A stretch of 64,000 bases of DNA, from assembly GCA_017302135.1 (NCBI GenBank), contig JAFLDZ010000006.1, forward strand, positions 1 to 64,000, read 5' to 3'. Below are positions 27,786 through 37,018 of this stretch, one piece after another; positions within the stretch are counted from its first letter, which is position 1, and each line of letters starts with the position of its first letter. Origin of the DNA: Lysobacterales bacterium (GTDB lineage Bacteria; Pseudomonadota; Gammaproteobacteria; Xanthomonadales; Xanthomonadaceae). The translations under genes and the position numbers were made by a program. The notes under the pieces were generated by a model. It did no database searches. It was given only the letters and a program-made list of their open reading frames with translations, and had not been told where the DNA came from.

Positions 27786-28161
27786 TAAACAATGGGGTCA
27801 GGTTCAATTCCCGGCCGCTGATCGAACACCACAGGCCGCGCTGATGCGGGGCTTGTGCATTATTGACGTCGTGCTTATCCGCCCGGCATAGACTGGGACA
27901 TCCACAATTCATATGTTCCCGACATGCGGCCGGGATGTTTCCTGACCTCGGCTGAGAACGCACAAGCCACACGTCGGCAGGGCTTCTGCGTCTTAGTCGC
28001 GAGAACGTAAGCGGGTGTTCCAGTCTTGCTGCGTCCGCAGTTTCGGACGTGCACCGACGTAGGTCGACGCGGTGTGATGTTGGCGATTGGATGGGCGCTT
28101 TGTTCTCGCAACGCGTGGCGACGCGTTCATCCATGTGGCGGCGGTGGGTATGTCTGGCGCG
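27786..28161. other. Spacer of the toxin array, with repeated motifs
   Basis: A 376-bp non-coding stretch. It begins with AATGGGGTCAGGTTCAA (27791-27807), which recurs inverted at 35327-35343. It shares blocks with the spacer after 31215: CGAACACCACA..GCTGAT.CGGGGCTTGTGC and ATTCA.ATGTTCCCGACA..CGGCCG, in the opposite order. It ends abruptly at 28161, where sequence identical to the inside of the full-length Rhs gene starts. An open frame from ATG 28049 runs through the junction but has no signal peptide or clear ribosome-binding site. Confidence 0.6.
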
Positions 28162-30625
28162 GTACGAAGCCAACGGCAACGTGGCGGCGATCGAAGACGC
28201 GAACGGGGTCGTGACAAAGGCGAGCTACAACGCGATCGGCCAGCGGATGTCGGTGAACGATCCGAACCAGGGCAGTTGGGGCTTCGCATACAACGCGCTG
28301 GGCGAGGTGTTGGCGCAGTCGGATGCGCGCGGCATCGTGACCCAGATCAGCTACGACAAACTCGGTCGGCCGCAGTGGCGAACAGCGACAGTGGATGCGA
28401 CCGGCGACAATGTGGCTGATAGCGTGGTCGATCACTGGAACTACGACCCTGCGAATGCCAAAGGCGCGCCATTGGACGATGCGCGCACGATCAACGGCGT
28501 GCTCGAACGCTGGACCATGCGGACCTACGACAGTCTGGCGCGACCGATCCAGAGCGACGTGACCCAGGCGCTGGCCAGCGGCACGCAGAGCTACCGCACG
28601 CGCACGAAATACGACAGCTACCACGGCCGCCCGCTGGGACAGGAATACCCCAACGGCGAAGCGGTGCAGGTGCTGTATTCGGTCTACGGTCACGCGGTCG
28701 CCGAGAAGGACCCGGGCACCGGCATCGAGTACCGGCGCACGAACAGCATCAACGCACGCGGTCAGGCCACGCAGGAAACCTTCGGCAACGGGGTGATCCT
28801 CACGCCGACGTATCAACTGCAGACCGGCCAGCTCACCGGGCTGACCTACAGCGGCGCAAGCGGCAACCTGCGTACGCTGGGCTACGGTTACGACGTGTTC
28901 GGCAACGTGAAGCGGCAAAGCCTCAACGGCGGCGCCAGCCGCGAGGACTACAGCTACGACCAGTTGCACCGGATGGTGCAGTCGATCCGCAGCGGCGCAG
29001 CCAGCGGCACGGTGAACTACGGCTACGACGCGGTGGGCAACATCGCGAAGAAGAGCGACTTCAGCAGCAACACCGCGAACGCCTACAGCTATAGCGGCGG
29101 CAGTTGCGGCGGCGGCGCGAACGCGGTGAAATCGGTCGCGCTGGCGGCAGGCGGCACCCGCACCTACTGCTACGACGCCAACGGCAACCTGACCGGCGAC
29201 AACGCGGGTCTGAGCCTGAAGTACGATCACCAGAACCTGCCCACGGTGGCGCAACGCGGTCCGCTGCGCGACGACTTCCGCTACGGCACCGATGGCCAGC
29301 GCACAAGAAGCTGGGGCAGCGACGGCAACCGCGTTTATCTGCCCGGCTACGAGCATCGCACCGACACCGGCGAGACCAAGGTGTACATCGGCGACTACGC
29401 GGTGATCAGCACCACCGGCGCAACGCGCAAGGTCGAGTATCTGCTGAAGGACCGCCTCGGCAGCGTGGATGCGGTGGCGAACGCCAGCGGCAGTGTGATC
29501 GAGACGCGCGGTTACGATGCGTTCGGCAAACCGAGGAACGGTACGTGGAATGATCTGAGTCCGGCGAAGATTCAAAGCACAGCAGTCACGCCGAAGGGCT
29601 TTACCCAGCACGAGCATCTGAATCAGGTTGAATTGATTCATATGAACGGGCGGGCTTATGACTACAACCTCGGCAGGTTTACGGGGGTTGATCCGTTCAT
29701 CCAGTTTCCGTTGAACTCGCAGTCGTTGAATCCTTACAGTTACATCCTCAACAATCCGCTGAGTGGCACGGATCCTACTGGGTATTGCGCGGCCGAGACG
29801 GGATCGCACATCAAGTCGTGCGAAGTCATCACGGTGACGGATACCAAGACGGGAGAGTCTGCATCCGGGCTTGCGAATAAAGGGACGTTTGGGAAACTGG
29901 CGGCAAGTGGTATTGGCACATTGAGCAATGGTGGAGATAACGGAGGCAAGAACACTCAGTCTGTTGTTGGCCAGAAATCAAGTGTCACCGGCAAGACGGG
30001 AACAGACAGATATACGCCGACGGCGGATCAAGCGAAGGAGGCGCAAGGCTATACGCCAAAGAACGTTGGCTTAGTCGCGGGCGATAGCTTTAGCTCCTAC
30101 GACGATGGTGACAAGTTCGTCATGATGGAAGCAGATAAAGCGATGCAAGAGGTGATTGATCATAGTCAAGGTCTGCAGACTGATTCAGACGTTGGGAAAG
30201 AGACGAATGACCGTGCGGCGAGAGTTATGGGCGGATTCAGGCGTGCAGGAGGTAATGCAACGGCTTACCAGGACATTGGTGATGATGCGTATGCTAAGGT
30301 TGGTTGGAATAAAAGTAAGCTCTTGGCCAATGGTCCGGATAGTCCAGACAATGCAGTGAGTTTCAGAATCTCACTTCGGATGTTGCACGATTTGTATGTG
30401 AATGGTGCAGAGGCGGATATAAAGTCGGGCTACAGGTTTCCAATGCGAGCTGGTAGGAATGGGTTCTTTGATTTATTCGCGCATGAGTTCGGCCATTTTG
30501 ATCCTCAATCAATGGTGTCCTTTAAGAAGGGGCAATGGGGGGTCGATCCAGCAATGGAAAGAAGTGCGGATACATGGATGAGCAAGATCAAGTTCCGGAG
30601 ATCGAGGGTGAAATATGATGATTAA
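28162..30625 (+). pseudogene. 5'-truncated Rhs core with alternative HExxH toxin tip
   Basis: From 28162 the sequence copies the Rhs core of the full-length gene at a constant offset of 4116 bp. It appears identical over about 920 bp (24046-24965 versus 28162-29081), then similar to the DPTGY end of the core. It lacks the signal peptide, SpvB domain and VCBS repeats, so it cannot give an exported toxin by itself. After DPTGY comes a different 279-residue tip with HEFGHF and, about 26 residues on, ERSADTW, which together look like the HExxH + E zinc site of gluzincin peptidases. It reads as a silent cassette that could be recombined into the full gene. Confidence 0.75.
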
Positions 30626-31214
30626 GACAATTCGTTTTCTTTTTTTGATTTCTATCTTCCTGTCAGCAGGCTGCGTGGCGCAAGTTGTGGAAGACCCGCC
30701 TTTTGGGTACAGGAAAGAGTGCTCGTTTACTTATCGCTCGCCCCTAATGGGGGACTTCTCAAACGGGAAGTTTGAGATATTCGACGAAGCTTTGTTTGTT
30801 GATGTGCCTAGAGGCATACTTGGGTCGTTGCATGCTTCGGTTGGGGTTCCGGAGTGTGATCATGGAAAGTGGCACTGCCTTTCAGGTGTTGCTGCGCCAC
30901 TTTATCTGCCGAAGCCATTTAGCAAGGACCTTAAGAGCTGGGGGCATGGAGAGTATTTTTATCAATTAGGCGACGAAACGTCTTTGCTCTCAAGACACGG
31001 AACGATGGTTACCCCAGTATTCGTCTATGAGGAAAAAATCCGAGCTAAGGAAGGCCTCGGGAAAGACAGTCTTCGGGCGGCATACTTCTTTGATATGGAA
31101 ATGAATCTTGTGGGGTTTTCTTCTTACTTTCCTGATGTTGAAGGAAATACCGGCACAATTTTTGTTAACGCATATTGGCTTGAAGGTGATCAAGCACCGC
31201 TGGACTGTTACTGA
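30615..31214 (+). CDS. Lipoprotein, probable immunity protein of second HExxH tip
   Basis: A 199-residue protein of no known family. MMIKTIRFLFLISIFLSAGC is a lipoprotein signal with lipobox S-A-G-C. The ATG overlaps the end of the truncated Rhs reading frame by 11 nt, the same coupling seen for the first toxin/lipoprotein pair. AT-rich codon use matches the tip and differs from the core genes. By position it is the cognate immunity protein of the HEFGH tip. Confidence 0.62.
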   Translation: MMIKTIRFLFLISIFLSAGCVAQVVEDPPFGYRKECSFTYRSPLMGDFSNGKFEIFDEALFVDVPRGILGSLHASVGVPECDHGKWHCLSGVAAPLYLPKPFSKDLKSWGHGEYFYQLGDETSLLSRHGTMVTPVFVYEEKIRAKEGLGKDSLRAAYFFDMEMNLVGFSSYFPDVEGNTGTIFVNAYWLEGDQAPLDCY

Positions 31215-31316
31215 TCCCCACAAAAGGCCTGTACGGCCGTACGGCGGTGGGGCACCCATAATTCAGATGTTCCCGACAGGCGGCCGAGAACTTTCCTGGC
31301 ACTGGCTGCGAACACC

Positions 31317-31342
31317 ACAAGCCCCGCTGATACGGGGCTTGT
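31317..31342 (+). terminator. Terminator-like hairpin after third lipoprotein gene
   Basis: ACAAGCCCCG-CTGATA-CGGGGCTTGT is a perfect 10-bp stem with a 6-nt loop, about 100 nt after the lipoprotein stop. No long T-run follows. A degenerate copy occurs in the spacer near 27830, so it is also part of a repeat family. Confidence 0.5.
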
Positions 31343-31384
31343 GCGCTATGGGCGCTGAGCGAAGGCCATAAGACGTACAAACCC

Positions 31385-31406
31385 GGCGTGCTTGAGCACG
31401 CCCTAC
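31385..31406 (-). repeat. GTAG-type REP hairpin
   Basis: Minus strand GTAG-GGCGTGCT-CA-AGCACGCC: an 8-bp stem headed by GTAG, the layout of GTAG/SMAG REP elements of Stenotrophomonas and relatives. Confidence 0.6.
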
Positions 31407-31720
31407 GACGCTGCATAGGCTTGAGGGAATGGAGTCGATCCAAAAGCAGCTGGCTTTGCACAATAAGCTGATGCGCTCCGGCTGCAGTGATCGACTCCAG
31501 GCGACGAGGCCCAAGTTGAAAGATCCAACGCGCTTGAGTGTGAGCAGCATTGCATTGCACCGCTCGTGCGACGAGAAGTATTCAGCATGGCAGATCATGC
31601 AGAATACCGATGATCCAACATGAATGACCGTATCGCGTACCATGCGGCATCAGCGATGGCGGCGCGTCACCAGGGGTTGTGCGCGCGGCCATGCATTCGA
31701 GATGCAGAAGAGGTCGAACG

Positions 31721-33028
31721 ATGCGCGTTAGATTGCGGAAGGGTGTCCGGGCGTGGAAGTTTGCGTGTGCGTGTGCGGCGCTGTTGGCGGCGCTGCCGGC
31801 GGCGGCGCAGAATCTCATCGCCAATCCGGGGTTCGAGAACAATCCGCCGGGTGCCTTCGGCAACAACATCGGGTACGGGATCGCGCCGTGGACCCTGGGC
31901 CCGGGCCAGACCTCGAATGTGGTGAAGGTCGATGGCGGCGTGAACTTCAACTACGGCAACGGTGGTCCCGCCCTGGATGCGGACCCGGTGACGGGCGCGG
32001 GCGTGCAGCAGCATTACCTGGACATCGCGTCCGGCGCGAACGCTTTCTACCAGTCTTTCGTCGTTCCGATCTGCGGCGGCACCGCGGGGCAGGTGCGCAG
32101 GACGACATTCTCCGGCTGGTTTTCCACGCGCGACAATCTCGCCGGCAACGGCAGCATCGCCATCCGCCAGGGGGCGGGCCTGACCGGCACCATCCTGGCC
32201 AGCGCCAGTGCAGTGATGCCCGCGCCCACGCCGCCGGCCACTTCGGGCAATTCGCCGTGGGTGTTCGTGTCGGGCGTGGTCAACGTCACCGCAGGCAGCA
32301 CCATCTCCTACGTCGTGGACATGGACAACAACGCGAATTTCGACGAAGCGTTCCTGAGCTTCAACACCAGTACCTGCGTCAGCTCGCAGCTCACGCTTCA
32401 GAAATCATGGTCCGGCGCGGCGATCAACGACACCGCCACCGTCAGCGTGACGCGCGTGGCCACCGTCATCGATTCGCTGGTATCCACGGCCAATACCCCG
32501 ACCGAAGTGGACAGCGACGCCACACCGGTGACGGTGTTCGATGGCGAGACGCTGACGCTGGCCGAGGTGCTGGGCGCCGGCAATGTCGGCAACTACGCGG
32601 GCACCTTGACCTGCACGGGCCCGGCCACGCTGAGCGGCAGCACCGTGACCGTCGGCAATACCGGCGCCGCCATCGCGTGTCGTTATACCAACGTGCGCCG
32701 ACAGGCCGAGGTCAGCATCACCAAGACCAACACGCCTGGCGTCAACGGCAACGTGGATCAAGCGGCCGATACCGTCGTGCGCGGCAGCAGCGTCAATTAC
32801 GCCATCGTGGTTGCGAATGCCGGCCCCGATGCCGCCAACGGAACCGTCCTGCGCGACCCGGTGCCGACCAATCTCAATTGCACGACAGTGACCTGCGGCA
32901 GCGCCATCGGCGGCGCCGTCTGTCCGGCGGTGAGCCTTGCGGCGCTGCAGTCGGCAGGGGGCGTGACGATCGCAACGCTGCCGTCTTCCGGGGCATTGAC
33001 CTTCACCGTGTCCTGTACGGTGCCCTGA
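31721..33028 (+). CDS. Secreted DUF11-type repeat protein
   Basis: A 435-residue exported protein. The signal peptide (MRVRLRKGVRAWKFACACAA then LLAALPAAAQ) is followed by a lectin/discoidin-like beta-rich region with NLIANPGFENNPPG and a cluster of immunoglobulin-like segments; the C-terminal ~110 residues (VSITKTNTPGVNGNVDQAAD, VNYAIVVANAGPDAANGTVL) match the conserved DUF11/CARDB repeat domain found in bacterial surface proteins. No anchor, sorting signal or enzyme motif is visible. Role unknown, possibly extracellular. The convergent gene downstream ends 31 bp away. An in-frame ATG at 31679 lies upstream of a better ribosome-binding site. Confidence 0.75.
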   Translation: MRVRLRKGVRAWKFACACAALLAALPAAAQNLIANPGFENNPPGAFGNNIGYGIAPWTLGPGQTSNVVKVDGGVNFNYGNGGPALDADPVTGAGVQQHYLDIASGANAFYQSFVVPICGGTAGQVRRTTFSGWFSTRDNLAGNGSIAIRQGAGLTGTILASASAVMPAPTPPATSGNSPWVFVSGVVNVTAGSTISYVVDMDNNANFDEAFLSFNTSTCVSSQLTLQKSWSGAAINDTATVSVTRVATVIDSLVSTANTPTEVDSDATPVTVFDGETLTLAEVLGAGNVGNYAGTLTCTGPATLSGSTVTVGNTGAAIACRYTNVRRQAEVSITKTNTPGVNGNVDQAADTVVRGSSVNYAIVVANAGPDAANGTVLRDPVPTNLNCTTVTCGSAIGGAVCPAVSLAALQSAGGVTIATLPSSGALTFTVSCTVP

Positions 33029-33059
33029 AGGCGGTTTTCCGCGCGGCTCGCAGCGACTG

Positions 33060-34331
33060 TTACAGCGGCTTCGGCGTCAGTTTGAGCAATCGCCCACCGG
33101 TGCCATCTTCGAGCAGCCAGATCGCGCCGTCGGGGCCCTGCTCCACTTCGCGGATGCGTTTGCCCATCGGGTAGCGTTCGGCTTCGCGGGCGGTGGTGCC
33201 GTCGAACTGGATGCGCACCAGCGCTTGCGAGGCGAGGCCGCCGATGAAGCCGTGGCCCTTGAAGTAGGGGAACAGATTGCCGGAGTAGATGATGAAGCCG
33301 GCGGGCGCGATCACCGGCGTCCACCACGCCTCGGGGGCGTTGAATTCGGGGCGCGTCGGGTGGTCGGGAATCGGCGAGCCGTCGTAGTTGTCGCCGTTGG
33401 AGACGATCGGCCAGCCATAGTTGTTGCCGCGTTCGATCAGATTGAGTTCGTCGCCGCCGGCGGGGCCCATTTCGTGGGTCCAGAGTTTTCCGGCGCCGTC
33501 GAAGGCGATGCCCAGCAGATTGCGGTGGCCCAGCGACCACACCTGCGCGGCCACGCCGCCCTGGTTCGCGAACGGGTTGTCGGCGGGCACGCTGCCGTCG
33601 TCGTTGAGGCGGATGAGTTTGCCCAGATTGCCGCCCATGTCCTGCGCGGGCGAGCCCTGCTGGCGTTCGCCGGAGGTGATCCAGAGTTTGCCGTCGGCGC
33701 CGAAGGCGATGCGGTGGCTGTAATGACCCTGGCCGCCGACTTTGGGCGATTGTCGCCACAGCACCTGTGCAGTGCCGAGGCTGCCGCCGCCGTTCGTATC
33801 GAGCGTGAGCGGCGCGCGCGCGACGACGGCGCCATAGGTGCTGTTGCTGCCGGCTTCGGCGTAGCTGTAATAGACGTAGCGGTTGCTGGCGAACTGCGGA
33901 TGCAGCACGACATCGCCGAAACCGCCCTGGCCGCCGTAGGCCACGGTGGGCACGCCGGTGATGGTGCCGGTGGTTTTCGTCGTCGTATTGAACAGCCGCA
34001 GTTGCCCGGCTTTCTCGGTCACCAGCAGACGGCCGTCGGGCAGGAACGTCATCGCCCAGGGTTCGTTGAAGGTTCCGAACGAAGTACTGACGAACGGCGG
34101 ATTGGGCAATTGCGTGGCGCGATGCGGGCCGCCGGTGATTCTGGGTTTGACGGCGGCTTCGGCAGCGGTGGGCGCGGGCGGCGACGGCTGCCTGCGCGCG
34201 GCGGCGGTCTCGCGTTCCTTGCGGGAGGTCAGCTGGACGCCATCGCTGCCGACCGTTCCGCTGCAGGCGGTGAACAGCAGGGCGGCAGAGGTGAGGGCGA
34301 GAAGTCGCGGTGCGATGAAGGACGGGGGCAT
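33060..34331 (-). CDS. PQQ-dependent sugar dehydrogenase (lipoprotein)
   Basis: A 423-residue protein of the soluble aldose sugar dehydrogenase/glucosylsorbosone dehydrogenase family. A lipoprotein signal ([20 protein letters not shown] followed by TAC) leads to a low-complexity linker and a six-bladed propeller with [75 protein letters not shown] and NYGWP, all family hallmarks for PQQ and calcium binding. It oxidises aldoses in the periplasm, passing electrons to the respiratory chain. The ATG at 34331 is selected for the signal peptide; the frame stays open 5' only by chance. Confidence 0.9.
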   Translation of the reverse strand: MPPSFIAPRLLALTSAALLFTACSGTVGSDGVQLTSRKERETAAARRQPSPPAPTAAEAAVKPRITGGPHRATQLPNPPFVSTSFGTFNEPWAMTFLPDGRLLVTEKAGQLRLFNTTTKTTGTITGVPTVAYGGQGGFGDVVLHPQFASNRYVYYSYAEAGSNSTYGAVVARAPLTLDTNGGGSLGTAQVLWRQSPKVGGQGHYSHRIAFGADGKLWITSGERQQGSPAQDMGGNLGKLIRLNDDGSVPADNPFANQGGVAAQVWSLGHRNLLGIAFDGAGKLWTHEMGPAGGDELNLIERGNNYGWPIVSNGDNYDGSPIPDHPTRPEFNAPEAWWTPVIAPAGFIIYSGNLFPYFKGHGFIGGLASQALVRIQFDGTTAREAERYPMGKRIREVEQGPDGAIWLLEDGTGGRLLKLTPKPL

Positions 34332-34607
34332 GGGGGCGTGCCTCGGTGTCGGATGACGGAGTGTTGTAGCGCAGGACAGGCGTTGCTGCCGTGACCGCGT
34401 TAACAGGGCGAAGTCGACAGGGCTGAAGCCGACTGCGCTGACGTCGATGGCGCTGACGTCGACGGCGCATCGGCATCTTGCGCCGGATGGCGCGGGCCTG
34501 CCTGAACATCCCGGCCGCGCAACCGGGCCCATGACTTCCGGGTGGTTGAAGCGGGCGCGATCGGGCCACAATTCATCAGGCTGAACCCCACTCCCGGAGC
34601 ACCGCGC

Positions 34608-35273
34608 ATGAAGACCCAAGGCTTTCTCGATCAACTGCTGAAAACCGCGCAACAGAGCGTGGGCGATCTCACCGGAGGCAAGGGCATCGGCGGCGATTTC
34701 GGCAAGGGCGCGCTGGCCGGCGGAGCGCTCGGGCTGCTGCTGGGCAATCGCAGGGTGCGGAAGATGGGCGGCAAGGTCGCGATGTACGGCGGCCTCGCGG
34801 CGGTCGGCGCGCTGGCTTACAAAGCCTACGGCGATTGGAAACAGCAGCAGGGCGGCGCCGGTGCCGCGTCCGCCGCACCGCAGACCTTCGATGCGCTGCC
34901 GCCGGCGGAGATCGAATCGCACAGCCAGGCGATTCTCAAAGCCCTGATCGCCGCAGCGAAAGCCGACGGCCATGTCGACGACCGCGAGCGTCAGGTGATC
35001 GAGGGCGAATTCAGCCGCCTCGACGCCGCCCCCGAAGTGCGCCAATGGCTGCAGGCCGAACTGCAGAAGCCGCTGGACCCGGCCGAAGTGGCGCGCGCCG
35101 CGAGCAGCCCGGAAATGGCCTCCGAAATGTATCTGGCCAGCCTGCTCGCGGTGGACGAACAGAACTTCATGGAACGCGCGTATCTCGACGAACTCGCGCG
35201 CCAGCTCAAACTCGACGAAGGCCTGAAAGCGCGTCTCGAGCAGCAGATGAAGGAAGCCGGCGACGCGGTTTGA
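34608..35273 (+). CDS. DUF533/TerB-like membrane protein (YebE family)
   Basis: A 221-residue protein. N-terminal glycine/alanine-rich segment [20 protein letters not shown] and [19 protein letters not shown] (about 35-80) can insert in the membrane; the C-terminal half ([20 protein letters not shown] to the end) is the TerB-like all-helical domain with the conserved K-A-D-G-x-V/I-D. Family members are YebE-like envelope-stress-associated inner-membrane proteins of unknown biochemistry. It is monocistronic here, followed by a REP hairpin and the restriction locus. Confidence 0.85.
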   Translation: MKTQGFLDQLLKTAQQSVGDLTGGKGIGGDFGKGALAGGALGLLLGNRRVRKMGGKVAMYGGLAAVGALAYKAYGDWKQQQGGAGAASAAPQTFDALPPAEIESHSQAILKALIAAAKADGHVDDRERQVIEGEFSRLDAAPEVRQWLQAELQKPLDPAEVARAASSPEMASEMYLASLLAVDEQNFMERAYLDELARQLKLDEGLKARLEQQMKEAGDAV

Positions 35274-35292
35274 GCGTGTCCTTGTGGTGCCA

Positions 35293-35343
35293 GTAGCGCG
35301 CGCTCCAGCGCGCGCTGCTCTGCAAGTTGAACCTGACCCCATT
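35293..35343 (+). repeat. REP-like hairpin plus shared 17-nt motif
   Basis: GTAG precedes/overlaps the hairpin AGCGCGCGCT-CC-AGCGCGCGCT at 35295-35316, a 10-bp stem after the DUF533 gene. Ten bases on, TTGAACCTGACCCCATT (35327-35343) is the exact reverse complement of 27791-27807 in the toxin-array spacer. Both lie next to accessory loci (toxin array and restriction system). Confidence 0.6.
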
Positions 35344-35453
35344 TCTGTTCCGCACCGTCTTGCATCGCCCGTGGCCCTGCCAGATCCGACAGCCCCCGCC
35401 ACCGCAAACCAGCCGCTCCGGTACCATCCCCGCATCGCACAGGGGAGCACCAC

Positions 35454-35537
35454 ATGGCAAAGGCCACCATCGCCGAGATGCGCTGCGCCAGCCCGCGCGC
35501 CCCGCGCTATCGTCCATTCGCAGTAGAGAAGCCATGA
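35454..35537 (+). CDS. Possible 27-aa leader ORF overlapping hsdM
   Basis: ATG at 35454 follows an AGGGGAGCACCAC ribosome-binding stretch and encodes [20 protein letters not shown] then PFAVEKP, ending at a TGA that overlaps the hsdM ATG (ATGA at 35534-35537). The strong ribosome-binding site and the overlap suggest a translated leader that controls hsdM by coupling. No homologue is recognised. Confidence 0.4.
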   Translation: MAKATIAEMRCASPRAPRYRPFAVEKP

Positions 35538-37018
35538 TCACAGGCACCATCAAGAGCCAGGTCGACCAGATCTGGAACGCATTCTGGAGCGGCGGCATTT
35601 CCAACCCGCTCGAAGTCATCGAACAGATGACCTATCTGCTCTTCATCCGGCGGCTGGACGAAATCGAAACCCGCAACGAGAAGAAAGCCGCACGCACCAA
35701 GCAGCCGCTGCAGAACCCGATCTTCAACAAACGCCAGCAGAAGCTGCGCTGGTCGAAGTTCAAGACCCTGGGCGATGCCAAGACGCTGCACGCGCTCATC
35801 GCCGACGAGGTCTTTCCCTTCATCAAGGCGCTGGGCGGCAAGGGCGACGATTCCACCTACGCCTCGCACATGAAGGACGCGCGCTTCACCATCGACAAAC
35901 CGGCGCTGCTGGCCAAAGTGGTCGATCTGCTCGACGCCATCCCGATGGAAGACCGCGACACCAAGGGCGATCTCTACGAATACATGCTCGGCAAGATCGC
36001 TTCCGCCGGGCAGAACGGGCAGTTCCGCACCCCACGCCACATCATCAAGCTGATGGTCGAGATGATGGCGCCCAAGCCCGAAGACAGCATCTGCGACCCC
36101 GCCTGCGGCACCGCCGGGTTTCTGGTCGCGGCGGCCGAATATCTGGACACCCATCACCGCGACGCCATCTACAAGGACGCCAAGTCCAAGCGTCGCTTCA
36201 ACGACCACACCTTCCACGGCTTCGATTTCGACAGCACCATGCTGCGCGTCGGGTCGATGAACATGCTGCTGCACGGCATCGAAAACCCGGCCATCGAAAA
36301 CCGCGACTCGCTCAGCGAAAGCCATGCCGGCGTCGAGAGCCAGTTCAGCCTGATCCTCGCCAATCCGCCGTTTGCCGGCTCGCTGGACTACGACAGCACC
36401 GCAAAAGATCTGCAGCGCATGGTCAAGACCAAGAAGACCGAACTGCTGTTTCTCGCCCTGTTCCTGCGCCTGCTCACCACCGGCGGACGCGCGGCCGTCA
36501 TCGTGCCGGACGGCGTGCTGTTCGGGTCCAGCAACGCGCACAGAACGCTGCGCAAAATGCTGGTGGAAGAGCAGAAGCTGGACGGCATCGTCTCCATGCC
36601 CTCGGGCGTGTTCCGCCCGTATGCCGGCGTGTCGACCGCGATTCTGCTGTTCACCCGCACCGATTCCGGCGGCACCGACCAGGTCTGGTTCTACGACATG
36701 CAGGCCGATGGTTATTCGCTGGACGACAAGCGCAACCCGCTGGATGCCGACAAGCACGAGACCAACAACCTCCCCGACATCCTGAAACGCTGGCAGCAGC
36801 GCGGCAAAGAAACCAAGCGCGCCCGCACCGATCAAAGTTTTCTGGTGCCCAAGGCCGAGATCGTGGGCAACGACTACGACCTCTCCATCAACCGATACAA
36901 GGAAGTGGTGCATGCGCAGGTGCAGTACGACCCGCCGCAGAAGATTCTTGCCGAGCTGAAAACATTGGAGGCCGAGATCATGCGGGGGATGGAGGAGTTG
37001 GAGGGGATGTTGAAGTGA
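35534..37018 (+). CDS. hsdM: Type I restriction-modification methyltransferase HsdM
   Basis: A 494-residue adenine-N6 methyltransferase. The N-terminal HsdM_N bundle ([20 protein letters not shown]) precedes the N6_Mtase domain: SAM motif [18 protein letters not shown] near residues 195-211 and catalytic motif [12 protein letters not shown] (NPPF) near 274-283. With HsdS it methylates both halves of a bipartite site. The ATG at 35534 overlaps the stop of a 27-codon leader, and hsdS begins within its last codons. Confidence 0.95.
   Translation: MITGTIKSQVDQIWNAFWSGGISNPLEVIEQMTYLLFIRRLDEIETRNEKKAARTKQPLQNPIFNKRQQKLRWSKFKTLGDAKTLHALIADEVFPFIKALGGKGDDSTYASHMKDARFTIDKPALLAKVVDLLDAIPMEDRDTKGDLYEYMLGKIASAGQNGQFRTPRHIIKLMVEMMAPKPEDSICDPACGTAGFLVAAAEYLDTHHRDAIYKDAKSKRRFNDHTFHGFDFDSTMLRVGSMNMLLHGIENPAIENRDSLSESHAGVESQFSLILANPPFAGSLDYDSTAKDLQRMVKTKKTELLFLALFLRLLTTGGRAAVIVPDGVLFGSSNAHRTLRKMLVEEQKLDGIVSMPSGVFRPYAGVSTAILLFTRTDSGGTDQVWFYDMQADGYSLDDKRNPLDADKHETNNLPDILKRWQQRGKETKRARTDQSFLVPKAEIVGNDYDLSINRYKEVVHAQVQYDPPQKILAELKTLEAEIMRGMEELEGMLK

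Larger units (their letters stand above)
31215..31720. other. Spacer after the toxin array
   Basis: 506 bp with no gene. It starts with AAAAGGCCTGTA, as does the spacer after the first immunity gene, holds the shared ATTCAGATGTTCCCGACAGG block, a strong terminator-like hairpin and a GTAG REP hairpin. From 31410 to 31700 nothing was recognised; open frames there show no family features. The ribosome-binding site AGAAGAGG for the next gene lies at the end. Confidence 0.6.

Noticed and set aside
28049..28161. The start of the truncated Rhs frame at ATG 28049 as a true N-terminus
   Set aside because: The 38 codons before the junction are spacer sequence with many arginines, no signal peptide and no clear ribosome-binding site, so the frame is treated as a silent cassette.
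31263..31643. A 126-codon minus-strand frame in the spacer after the toxin array
   Set aside because: It crosses the terminator-like and REP hairpins and shows no family features.
34331..35453. N-terminal extension of the sugar dehydrogenase to 797 residues
   Set aside because: The extension runs antisense through the DUF533 gene; the ATG at 34331 begins a proper lipoprotein signal.
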